64,000 bases of DNA from assembly GCA_963576735.1 (NCBI GenBank), contig OY755187.1:4836001-4900000 (forward strand). Direction: 5' to 3'. The notes beneath the pieces are model-generated. The model was not told where the DNA came from. It searched no databases and saw only the letters and a program-made list of their open reading frames with translations. Position numbers and translations under genes: made by a program. The stretch comes from Bedellia somnulentella (Eukaryota; Arthropoda; Insecta; Lepidoptera; Bedelliidae). Shown piece after piece: positions 53,456-63,640 of this stretch (position 1 is its first letter; each line of letters opens with the position of its first letter).

Positions 53456-54901
53456 AACAATAAAAAAAATTCTTTTGTTTTACCAAAACGTGAGAGGACT
53501 TAGAACTAAGTTGGAAGAATTTAAAAATAATATTTTAACATCGTCTGCAGTATTATTCGCTATCACCGAAACGAGTTGTACTGAATCCATTTTTGACGCC
53601 GAATTGGTTCCCACTGGATACAAAATTCTTCGGTGTGATCGTAACGACGGGAGAAAATTGGGCGGCGCGATGTTAGTGGCCACGCCCGATTACGAAATCC
53701 GCCGAGTGCAGGTGCCGGGAGACACGAGCGTCGACGATTACTCGTTTGAAATAATTACAGCGAGGGTACTTCGAAAAAGTCGGTTTTTGTTCGTAATATG
53801 TGTTGTTTATATCCCACCTAGAAGCACTAATTACAATTATTTCAAATTGTTTGAAATTATTGAGCAGTTATCTTTTAAATATAAAAATAAATTGTTAGTT
53901 GTAGGGGATTTTAATATGTATTCGTGTTCAATAGATATAATTAATTATTATGAATATTTTAAAGCCCCCTTGAGTTTATTATCATGGTGAATGACCTCCC
54001 GAAGGTAGTTAAGCACTCGATATGTCTTATGTTTGCCGATGACTTGAAGTTGCTGCTTCCAATTGAAACTGCCGACGATTGTCATCGAATGCAGAATGAT
54101 ATTGAAGCAGTAGAGCGATGGTCTCGGGTAAATAAATTAAAGCTGAACCTAAGTAAATGTGTCACTATGACACTGACTAGGCAACACGCTCCATACCACC
54201 ACCCGTATCACATTGGTGGAGTAGTGCTACCGCGGGTGCAGGAAGTGCGTGACCTCGGGGTCACTATTAGTGCGGACCTAACTTTTCGTAGTCACATTGT
54301 GAACATTTGTAAGAGCGCATTCAGGACACTTGGCTTCGTGCTGCGCACGGCTAAGGGTTTTACCAACATAGATGCTATAAAATCTCTTTATAATTCTCTA
54401 GTGAGAAGTAAGTTAGAATTTAATGCAGTCATCTGGGCTCCACATGAAACAAAATATTGTCTTATGGTGGAGAAAATTCAAAATAAATTTATAAGATTTT
54501 TGTATTTTAAATTGTATGGTGTTTATCCGTACTACCCGTTGATGTACCCTACTCTGTTCATATTGGGTATGGTGGGGTATGTCAAATTGGAGGTCAGAAG
54601 AAATCTCACTCTAATGGTTTATCTATTTAAAATTCTAAGAGGAATTATTTTTAATCCCACTATACTTACTGTATTGAGCGTTGAGGTTCCAAATACTACG
54701 TTGCGACGACGGCGTGCTCGGCTTCTCCTAGTGCCGTTGTCTCGGACAAATCTTTTGCGAGAAAACTCATTAACGCGGGCTATAGCCGCATTGAACCAAG
54801 TCGATGAGGAGATCGATATTCTCCACTGTTCACTGACTGACTTCACAAAAACAGCACTACGCTATTTATGTTATGATGTTGATAGTTATACTTGTAGATA
54901 A
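53403..54901 (+). pseudogene. LINE ORF2 (endonuclease plus RT C-terminus), RT core deleted
   Basis: 53403-53970 encodes the AP-like endonuclease: FYQNVRGLRTKLEEF, AITETSC (catalytic Glu), VVYIPPRS and VVGDFNM. At about 53970 it jumps to RT: IMVNDLPK, LMFADDLKLLLP (catalytic pair as FADD), KLKLNLSKCVTMTL, DLGVTISADL, VRSKLEFNAVIWAPHE. The fingers and palm blocks before the FADD motif, over 300 residues by comparison with other RTs here, are missing and the frame shifts by one at the join. It cannot encode a working RT. Confidence 0.85.
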
Positions 54902-55039
54902 TAAGGAAAGTAGAAATTCAAAAAACTAGGAATGTATTATGTAATTAGGAAATAAAATATGTGAGATATAATCGTATTAGGCCATGTCTGTAAAGATTAT
55001 TTCTATGTAAATAAATAAATAAAATAAATAAATAAATTG

Positions 55040-55160
55040 CCTGGCAAATCTCTGTAGCTTCCTTTCATCGTCTTTCTTTTCCTTCATTTTCATCCCTCTT
55101 CCTAGTAATTTTAAATGTTTACTTTGTTTGGTATATACTCCTTTGTATTTAAAACTTTGC
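55040..55160 (-). pseudogene. RTE 3' end, right half of the LINE target
   Basis: Continuation of the fragment left of 51923, decaying after about 60 bp. Confidence 0.6.
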
Positions 55161-55521
55161 ACCATTTCATCAAGGTTCAGAACAAAAAAATATAATGCAT
55201 TCTTTATGTATATATTGTAAATTTTATTATCGATATATTTTTTATATTAAGTTTAGATTTCAACCATGAATTTGCAATGAGTGCTTGCATCAGTTACAAA
55301 ATTTTCTTTCAACTTTACATTATGTGGTTTTTTTTTACTGGACATTGGCAAAATGGCAATGTTAAAACACGGTCCAATGCCATTAAACAAAAATTGAATT
55401 GTAATTAACTTTTCATATATGCGCTTTTACTCCGCATACTACTTATGTCGAATTATTGATTGAAGCTCAACATTTTGATCATACAATCAAAATTTGATTA
55501 AATTACAATTTTGGTCAATTC

Positions 55522-55661
55522 ACGACCGATTTCTGAATTGAGTATTCCAGCTGAGAACAACTTAAGTATCGTTCTGTCGCATTGAAATCTTAACAACTGA
55601 ATGAGACAAAACGATACTTAAGTCGTTCTGAGCTTGAATTCACAATTCAGAAATCGGGCGT
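55522..55661. mobile_element. palindromic MITE (140 bp)
   Basis: Ends ACGACCGATTTCTGAATTG and the complement of CAATTCAGAAATCGGGCGT. The arms extend about 65 bp each, sharing ACTTAAGTATCGTT, so nearly the whole element is a hairpin. No target duplication was fixed. Confidence 0.7.
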
Positions 55662-55753
55662 CAGAGATAAATAGTTAGGTAAAGCAGATTCATATAATTT
55701 AATTCAAATGCATTTGTTAATAAGTTGTCACAATAGGAACTAATCTTAGTCAT

Positions 55754-58700
55754 TTATAATTGACTACAAAGTTTCTTACTGACGAAATTATTAGATAGTA
55801 TAACAGCTCGAGTTTGAAATAGTTCTTGAATTACCGAATAAAAATTTTCTTTAATAAGCTTCAGTATTTGCTTTACGTCAGGATCTGAAAGAAAAGTTAT
55901 TATATTAAAATACAATCATCAACAACGGTAAATAAAATAAAATATAAATAAAAAAAAAATAATTTAAAATTTAACACTGTTTATTTCAAAAAATATTTAC
56001 AACACTTGGCCAGACAGTCTGAAAACCTTTTAGATTTTTATTAGACTGTCAGCTCGGCTTTTTATTTAAATACATATTTATGTATAATTATATTCTAAAA
56101 ACAATACATTAAACAAATAGAAAAAAGACATGTGCATTTATACATCACAGCATTTAGAAAAATGATTTTTTAATATAGATAAAACCTGAGTTTTATTTTT
56201 ATTTTGCATTATTAAATATAAATATCACGGTAAATAATCTATAAATCCCTGCAAGGGGTAGCCAGAGCTAAGGAATTAGAAATTCCTCAGCCACTTTTGG
56301 AAAGTTGAGTGGGGACAAGATGGTAAAATAAAGGTTGTTGGTGATGGGTCTCCGACCGCATCGCCCAAAAGTCGCCTCTTACGTAAGTACACCCACCGGA
56401 AGAAATGCGGTAGTGCTATTCTAAGCCGACACTACACAGCAAATATATCTATATTAATAATTTCGTCACGGGGTACGGTAGACTCGGTAGCAATAAAATA
56501 TGAAACTTGAAAATAGTACTTCTAAACGAGAAAAAAAGGTTTAATTTTAACAAATGCATCTATTTTTCAGAGTCTTAGTTGCTTGAACCGACTCTGATAA
56601 CTAAGTCATCTCTTGTGATATCCATAAGAAAAGATGTGAAGTGTTTGTCTAAAAAGCAGCACTGGGCGGTAAGCTTGGGTTTGTAAATATTTACGTAGAT
56701 ACATACTCACGCCATTATCGCCCATTAGGGTAGGCTAAGACTATAATCGCCACTTTGTAAGATCATGGCAAACCTCTCTTGCTTCGTTTACATCCACCAA
56801 TATTTTCATACATGCTCTTTTATTTTACAAACTTCGGACGCCTGCTTTTTTGAGCACTCTCTATCTAAATGTGTCCTACGTGGTCCTCCTCTACTAACAT
56901 TACCTTCCTCTCTAGATTTCACCAATTTACAGTCATCCATTTTCTCAGTGTGTCCAAATCATCTTATCATCCTTTTTCTATCTTTTTATCTTATAAATAT
57001 TTATTTATACTTACCTGAATTTTTTGTAAAGCAGTCCCCAAATTCAAGAGAGGCTGGTGCTGTAATATTCGCATACACAAATGAACTACTCATGCGGTTA
57101 AACATAGAACCTTCATACACTGTTGTCAATAAAATTGAAGCTGAAAAAAATATATTATTACAAATCACAAAATGAATATTTTAAAATGTTTATATTATTC
57201 TTATACATTGTATTTTTTATTGTTGTTTTTCTTCTACTTCTTCTTGAAAAAAAACAATAATAGTTGGCTTTTACTTCTAAAATCTTTTCTAGGTATATAC
57301 TCACGGCTTTAAATCTCAAAAAAGTATAGCCAGAGTTTTGGAATTATATTTTTTTCAGTTACTTTTAAAAGAGAGAGTAGGTAAAAATATATTAAAACGC
57401 TTTTATTAGGTCGACCTGTATGTATGTAACTATGTAATCAAATCTAAGAAAACTAATTTAACCATCTTCTAAAGGTCGTAGCGTTATGAAAATTGGCAGT
57501 TGTATGTGATTTCGATGACAATACAATAATATGGTACTGTCGAGCTGATCTGATGATGGAGCCGGAAGATATGAACTGGAACTTCATGATGGATGATCGT
57601 ATCATAGCCGTGTTTGGACTTGTTAAAAAGGTCTTGTAATGAACGTTGACCATGATTAGGTTTCAAGGTCTGATGATGAAGCCGGAAGATAGGCACTAGC
57701 ATTCCATGATAAAATATCGTATCATAGCCGTGTTTGGACTTGTTAGAAAGGTTTTGTAATGAACCTTGACCACGATTAGGTTTCAAGATCTGAATACAAT
57801 AATATGGTACTGTCGAGCTCATCTGATGATTAAGCCGGAAGATATTAACTGGAACTTAATGATGGATGATCGTATTATAGCCGTATTTGGACTTGTTAGA
57901 AAGGTCTTGTAATGAACTTTGACCACGAAATGAACTTTGACCACGATTAGGTTTCAAGGTCTGAATACAATAATATGGTACTATCAAACTGATCTGATGA
58001 TGGAGCCGGAAGATTTGAACTGGAACTTCATTATGAATATTAGCATACGATGTATCGTTACCAACCCATAACGTCCCACTGCTGGGCACGGGTCTCTTCC
58101 GTGAGGAAGGTATTAGCCATACTTCACCACGGGGGCCAGCCGGGTTGATGGAGGTTTGTAAGGCTAGTGGTCACCTTACCGTTAGATGTTATCAAGCCGC
58201 CCGTTTGGGTCTCTGACAAAGCTTGACGACTGCTATCTTACGATAACAACCGGCACCAACGGCTTTACGTGCCTTGCGAAGCACGGTAGCGCCCGAGATA
58301 AATACCACTAGGCGGTTATCCATCCGTGGACAGACCGCAGCTCGCGTTGCTTAACTTGTAAATACGATCACATCAGTCCAACTGAGCTACAGGCACTACT
58401 ACGATACGATGTATATTGACGTGTAAAGGAGCTAAAATCATGTTGCGTTCCAATATAAACGTAGAGAAGGGGCTCGTGAATGGGAGTATCGGTTTTATCA
58501 CGGACATCGTCTGGCCACACTTTAGACGCGACCAATTGTATGAAACCGACATCCCGTCCATCAAAGTTAATTTTGGTAACGATGGCAAGCACCTAATTTA
58601 GCCTATAGGCATCCAATTCCCGGCCAAGTACAGCTACGGTACGGTGGAAAAGCGCATGCTCCCAGTGATTTTAAGTTGGGCATCTACCGTGCACAAGATG

Positions 58701-61700
58701 CAAGGCTGTACGGTAGACCACGCCGTGGTGTACTTAGGGTCCCGTACTTTTGCGGATGGACAGGCATGTGTGGCGCTAAGTCGAGTAAAATCACTTAGTG
58801 GTCTCCAGATTGAAGAGTTAGATTTTTCTAAGCTGAAAGGTAAGACACCATACAATACAGACGCACTGTAAAATCACTTAGTGGTCTCCAGATTGAAGAG
58901 ATAGATTGTTCTAAGCTGAAAGGAAAGACACCATGCAATACAGACGCACTGGCGGAGATGGAGAAGATGCGGGCTCATTTGTCTATTTGAAATAAATGTT
59001 TAAAATATGCCATTAGCAAAGACTAAAAAGCATAAAATAAATTAATAGTTTAAAAAACACTAAAAAACACGCTTTTATAAGTGCACTTAAAAGTCAAAAA
59101 TAAATTACGGGTCGTTCAAGTTGTCTCTATTTCTGGGCTGAAGTGTAAACTATGTGCTTAAATTATAATATTTGATTGTAAAAGCGTGGGGCGCTGGAGC
59201 AGGAAAAACTTTCTTGTAAACAAATATACGAACAAGAACTCTACATTTTGCCACTGTTGACTAGTACTTTGAACAGACTGTTTAATATAGAGCCTCCAAA
59301 TAGTGGTGCTGCAACTCTAGTTAGAGTGCCGATCTCTGTAACTTGCTTCCCGAAACATCGCTTAACTTGATTTCTTAGCAAGGTAAACAAAGAATCTTTC
59401 CTTTTCCAGCGCCCCACGCTTTTACAATCAAATATTATAATTTAAGCACATAGTTTACACTTCAGCCCAGAAATAGAGACAACTTGAACGACCCGTAATT
59501 TATTTTTGACTTTTAAGTGCACTTATAAAAGCGTGTTTTTTAGTGTTTTTTAAACTATTAATTTTTTTCGGTTATGGATCTCTAACCGCATTGCCCAAAG
59601 TTCTCTCAAAGAGCCCCATTACCCAAAATTGTATATTACGACATCCACGAGAAGAATTAGGCTAGCGCTATTCCAAGCTGACATACATATACTCACGGCT
59701 ATAATTCCATAAACGGGGTAGCCAGAGCTTTGGAATGAGAAATTCTTCAGCCACTTTTGGAAGTTGAGTGGGGAAAAGATGGGAATAATAAAAGTTTTTG
59801 GTGACAGGTCTCCAACCACATCGCCCAAAAATCACGTGGAAAGTTCCTATAGCCTTAGTCGCTTCTTACGATCACCCACGGGTAGAAATGGGGTAGTGTT
59901 ATTCTAAGCCGACACTACACAGCTTAAAGCTCCAAGGCGACATTACAAGCTAATATAAAGATTGTATTAAAAATATACTTACGGAATTTTTCGATTGGTT
60001 CAGCTTTTGTAATGAAAGGTAAACTATTGGACCGATAATTATTGTAAGCGGTGGTTGAAGTTATGGTTAAGTTAGTATAACTTACTACTAGAACTACTAC
60101 GTTATTTTTGCTGTCAATACTGAAAAAATATAAGAAATTTATAACAATTTTATTTTCTATTATCAAGTTGACAGTGAGCTGAATATTTTATTTACAAATC
60201 GTAATCGTATTTAGTGACATAGGCAGAGCCAACAAATGTAATTATCAATTAAATACATAACGGTATATTTACATTTATTTAAAATTAAATATTCGCTGAA
60301 AGTTTTTACATTCATACATACTATTATATGCTCCCTCTATTAGTTCACGCCAAGAAAATGTAGACGGTGCAGAAATGGACGTGGGAAACAAAGTAGTAAG
60401 AGCGTATAAAAGAAATGGCGATACGTCTTGTTCTCTAGATCTCTAATATCTTAGCAAAACTTGGGTACTCCGATTGCCAGGTAACAAATATATCAGAGGT
60501 TTGTCAAGATCGTACTAAGTTGCGATCGATAGTCTCTGCCTACCCCAATGGGAATAATGGGCGTGAGTATAAGTAAATAAGTATGATGAGAGATGTTAGT
60601 GCCTCTGCCCCTCTTTGGGGATGTAGGGCGTAAAAGTTGCCTTTGAGAACTGTACTAAAACACTTTGTTATTGGATGGCTGTTTGACAGAGTTTCTTGAA
60701 AGTGTTTATGGATTAAAAATGGGCGGATTCATCACTAAATGCCTCTGGTGGATTCATCACTAAAGATCTCTTATGCGTAATTGAGATTGATACATAGAGT
60801 TTGTACATCGGAAAGTTTACTAGAGATAGTAAATGTAATGAAGAAATTGAAAGAATATTAAAAAGGAGCATACATTAAATGAAGCAGTGAACAGCCTACT
60901 AACCAGTTAATCGCTGTCAGAAAAGGCCCTAATGGCTGTGTCTGTGCATGATGCAGTCTTTTACCTACACTTATGAATAACAGCAAATATTGGGTGTGGC
61001 AATAGAAGCATAAGAGTAGAATGCATGCAATAGAGGTGGATCCCTCCAAAAAAATCATTTGTAAGGTTCTGTGAAAGACTGAGAAATATTTGAGAAAGGA
61101 GCCATGTGAAAGACAATATTTCAGAAAAGATAGAAAAAAAATGTTTAGATTATTTCGGCACATAGAGATGATGGATGATGGTAAGTAGAGGACGACCACA
61201 CGGAGGGCACATTTGGACCAAATAGAGAGTGTGCTCAGGAATGTAAGTATGTACATTGTGCTTAAAAAGTCAGACGGCCGAAGTGGAAAGAATTAAAAAT
61301 CATGTATGAAAAGATTAATAGATCTAAACGAAACCAGAGATGACCTAACAATATGGCGATCGACAGTGTCCGCCAACCCAAATGGGAACTAATGACATTC
61401 GTATTTCTATGTAAATATGTAAAACATAAACTTACATAAAATCAGTTATAGTAGCTGAATTCAATCCAGTAAAAAACACATTTTTTTGCAGTCCAGTAGC
61501 ATTCATAGTCGGTATATTTAGAGGTATTTCATCAACTTTTAATTGATCTTCATACTTTGAAAACCTGAATATACAGGGTGGTTGGGGTTGCAAGTATTTG
61601 CTGACACATTTTTCAGTAAGATTGGCACAAGGGCGAGTCGGTTCCAGTCTTTCGATAGCTGTTAACAGAAAAATAGTAAATATTAAAGCAGTGCTTGGTT

Positions 61701-62646
61701 TAATTGGGTCTTGTGTTAAGGGGTTGACAGAGGTACTAATACTTCTGAACACCACGTGGCATCGTCACCTCGTGTTATGATTACCCACGTTTTGCTTGGA
61801 CAGTGTACTCACGTGATAGGGGGCAGGCCTATCGCCGTTCTGTACGAATACACTGACAACCACATGACTAAGAACAACTTAGCCGTGTGGGTTTCCTCAC
61901 GATGTTTTCCCTCGCCGTTAACAACCATGACAAAGGAAAGAAACTCTGGTTTAAATGATATTAAGAATTTAAAGCCCTGAGTATATATATTCAAACTTCA
62001 AACTTCAAATCGTTTATTGCTTCATTGTGGTAGAATAAGATGTTACAAATATTAATTAAGTTCCGACAATGAACCCTGTTAGGGCACTGCAATATCTTAT
62101 GACTATCTTAAATTTAACATACAGTTTACAGTGTTTTTATACAGAATTTAAAAGAAAACTTAATGATAATAAGAACATTTAAAGAGACTAGAATAATGAA
62201 TAATAATAATAGATCAATTTGGTAATCTTCTTTCTTAGCTTAATAATATATTTTTCTTAGTGTCTAAATGAGATCTTTAATGCTAACTTATAGGTTTACT
62301 TATGATAAATTATAATATTGGTAAGGAAGATTCTAAACTATGCAGACAGGAATGTTTATTGAGGTAGGCAAGTAATAGAAGGATGAAGAGATGGAAATGT
62401 GAAAGGGTTGTAGGATTTATTTTAAAACAGATTTTCATCCAAAAATTCTTCAACCTTATAGTAAGCTTTTTGTAATAATAGGGTTTTTAGTTTTTTTATA
62501 AATGCCTGTTCGTTTGTAATATTTTTGTATATAGAGTATATACCTGAACAGTTTGGATTTCCGCCAGGTTTTTTCGGACATAATCCCGACACTAAAATAA
62601 CTGAGGCAAGAAAATAAAATGACAAAATCCTGAGTACCAAAGTCAT
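55754..62646 (-). CDS. JHBP/takeout-like secreted protein, gene 3 (5 exons)
   Basis: Exons on the minus strand: 62646-62544, 61658-61436, 60119-59983, 57140-57015, 55884-55754; introns GT-AG, 720 nt, 239 residues. Signal peptide MTLVLRILSFYFLASVILVSG, then a Cys-Pro-Lys-rich start. Exon 2 has RPCANLTEKCVSKYL and KVDEIPLNIPTMN, followed by GLQKNVFFTGLNSATITDF, which fits the JHBP/takeout pattern (paired Cys, DxI stretch, Gly-Leu...DF) better than genes 1 and 2. Exon 3 is 137 nt as in both paralogs; exon 4 ends EFGDCFTKNSG; exon 5 starts DPDVKQILKLIKENF, like the Asp-Pro start of their last exons. Seven cysteines, several N-X-T sequons. Likely secreted lipid carrier; ligand unknown. Tail-to-tail with gene 2, 16 kb apart. 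Confidence 0.87.
56225..56445 (-). repeat. family A copy in gene 3 intron 4
   Basis: Minus-strand copy lacking the TATG tail and about 25 bp of the middle (CCCAAAAGTCGCCTCTTACG). Confidence 0.8.
56698..57000 (-). pseudogene. RTE LINE 3' end in gene 3 intron 4
   Basis: Minus-strand RTE end; complement includes ATTACCTTCCTCTCTAGATT and the C-terminal coding region, truncated just before the exon 4 splice donor. Confidence 0.72.
57519..58040. repeat. tandem repeat block, about 3.5 units
   Basis: Units of roughly 120-175 bp share CTGATGATGGAGCCGGAAGA, TATCATAGCCGTGTTTGGAC and GACCACGATTAGGTTTCAAG. The second unit lacks the ACAATAATATGGTACTGTCG block; the third has an extra 19-bp duplication (AATGAACTTTGACCACGA). 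In gene 3 intron 3. Confidence 0.85.
58056..58404 (-). repeat. SINE with tRNA A box and 5S rRNA-like promoter region
   Basis: A 349-bp retroposon flanked by TACGATGTAT (58046-58055, 58405-58414). On the minus strand: tRNA-like A box TAGCTCAGTTGG (58389-58378), 5S-like A block AAGTTAAGCAACG (58357-58345) and 5S-like C block GGATGGATAACCGCC (about 58325-58311). The 3' end CCCAGCAGTGGGACG is typical of lepidopteran LINE tails. The 5S parallel is recalled from family knowledge, not aligned. Confidence 0.8.
58415..58990 (+). pseudogene. Helitron helicase C-terminal relic with internal duplication
   Basis: Pif1-type helicase end of a Helitron Rep-Hel protein: GAKIMLRSNINVEKGLVNGS, one stop at 58599, then RMLPVILSWASTVHKMQGCT and ACVALSRVKSLSGLQIEELD (motif VI Arg). 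An 83-bp tandem duplication (58787-58869 and 58870-58952) adds a second, out-of-frame copy of the last motif. Rep domain absent. Confidence 0.85.
59040..59563. repeat. perfect 159-bp inverted repeat (foldback)
   Basis: Arms 59040-59198 and 59405-59563 appear exactly complementary by eye, separated by 206 bp. The outer ends read AATTAATAGTTTAAAAAACA; inner ends GCGTGGGGCGCTGGA. It is non-coding, lies in intron 3 of gene 3 and could form a long dsRNA stem if transcribed. Confidence 0.92.
59565..59925 (-). repeat. two family A copies, degenerate then full length
   Basis: 59565-59685 holds a minus-strand 5' part (CTCTAACCGCATTGCCCAAA); 59686-59925 is a full minus-strand copy with the GGGTGATCGTAAGAAG variant. 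Confidence 0.78.
60480..60590 (+). pseudogene. RTE LINE 3' end, AAGT-tail subfamily
   Basis: AGGTTTGTCAAGATCGTACT to CCCCAATGGGAATAATGGGC and a GTATAAGTAAATAAGT tail, nearly the same end as the 8414-8920 copy. Confidence 0.75.
60650..61430 (+). pseudogene. degenerate RTE LINE in gene 3 intron 2
   Basis: Recognisable blocks in order: TGGATGGCTGTTTGACAGAG, ATGGGCGGATTCATCACTAA (with a 30-bp duplication), a C-terminal region and AACCCAAATGGGAACTAATG at the 3' end. Too mutated to translate. Confidence 0.72.
61718..61935 (-). repeat. family B SINE, 3' portion, in gene 3 intron 1
   Basis: Minus-strand blocks GGGGTTGACAGAGGTACTAA, CACGTGATAGGGGGCAGGCC and ACGATGTTTTCCCTCGCCGT; the terminal tail and the pol III boxes are lost. 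Confidence 0.75.
61990..62300 (-). repeat. LINE 3' end with TTTGAAG tail
   Basis: TTCAAACTTCAAACTTCAAA at 61990 is the complement of a short-unit tail; TTCCGACAATGAACCCTGTT recalls CR1/Jockey 3' UTRs. No coding left. Confidence 0.55.
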
Positions 62647-62716
62647 GTTTTTAACACAAACACTTTTGGCTACAATTTGCCAGTTGAGTAATTGACAGTA
62701 CATGGAAAAGTTCGTA

Positions 62717-62725
62717 CTTTATATA
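62717..62725 (-). promoter_or_regulatory. candidate TATA box of gene 3
   Basis: Minus-strand TATATAAAG about 70 bp upstream of the ATG at 62646, in good agreement with a start near 62690. Confidence 0.5.
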
Positions 62726-62729
62726 CTAG

Positions 62730-63160
62730 TTATTTTATCTTAATTGCTGAAATTTAGTTTCTAATGTGAAAAGGAATGTTCAGCCTACTAGATATCATGT
62801 TACTAAGCAGAGTGACTGTACCGCCAGGGAATATATTAATACCAAATTGCCATCATTATTTACTTTTTGGGTCAATATAGTTATTGGGGCGAGCTGAAAA
62901 GAATGCTTAAGCAATGGCTTTATTTCAGAAGTACGAAATTTCGTGACATTTTCTTTATTCTAATGTTCACAGTCTCCATCAAAATAGGCATACTATCTGT
63001 TCAAAGTAAAAATGCTTAGTAACCATGATATCTAGGGGTTCATATATTGAATCGTGATATTTCTACTATAATTCGTTTTCATATGTGATTACTGATAATA
63101 CTAAAGGTTTAAAATCTTGATCATTCTTTCTCCAGTGCAAAAACATTTTTTATTGACTCA
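62730..63160. other. no gene recognised upstream of gene 3
   Basis: Unique-looking AT-rich flank of gene 3; no repeat family recognised and no exon of a further paralog found. Confidence 0.4.
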
Positions 63161-63164
63161 AAGA

Positions 63165-63420
63165 CTCAAACTTTCACGCCGAATATACCCGAAGGGGTAG
63201 GGAGAGAGACTAATAATTCTGTACTAATAAATCTTCAACAAGCTGCCACTGCGGACGATAAGCCGTTCCAATTACTAGTCTCAGCCCATTGACTGTTACA
63301 CGAAGCCACTGTTCGACGGGGAACTCGGGGTGCTGGACCGTTCTGGCTGTGATGCCATTTCTTAGTAATAGGCCAGACCACCTCCGCGGCCACGAAGGAT
63401 ATCTTTTGATCGAGGGAGCA
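63165..63420 (-). pseudogene. family B scrap and LINE endonuclease fragment
   Basis: 63165-63205 holds the family B 3' module. 63215-63415 on the minus strand encodes GITARTVQHPEFPVEQWLRV and LVIGTAYRPQWQLVE, an AP-like endonuclease segment of a Jockey/CR1-type LINE, with a stop just before. Confidence 0.65.
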
Positions 63421-63487
63421 TTTTAAATTTATATGAAGGAATTTTAGGTGCTAGATTTTCACAACCATGCTTTAGCCAAGATTCATT

Positions 63488-63640
63488 AATTTATTTATTT
63501 ATTTATTTATTTAACTTAAGGCACACAAACAGTACAATTACATTAATATACATAATGGCTTTTCAAAAAACATAAATTTTCAGTAAAAGCACCTTAACTG
63601 TGTACACAGCATGACTTGTTTTGTGAGATTTTGATAAATT
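63488..63640 (-). repeat. LINE 3' end with AAAT-unit tail
   Basis: TTTATTTATTTATTTATTTA at 63491 followed by AAGGCACACAAACAGTACAA, a non-coding 3' UTR in minus orientation. The rest of the window to 64000 shows no gene. Confidence 0.55.

Larger units (their letters stand above)
51924..55034 (+). mobile_element. CR1-like LINE with full 5' end and deleted ORF2
   Basis: Flanked by AATTG (51919-51923, 55035-55039) and inserted in an RTE fragment. It has a 5' UTR of about 340 bp, ORF1, a shortened ORF2, a 3' UTR and an AAAT-unit tail (54985-55034). The 5' UTR starts with GC-richer sequence (CTCGCGGTCCGCTCAC) that may hold its internal promoter. Confidence 0.85.
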
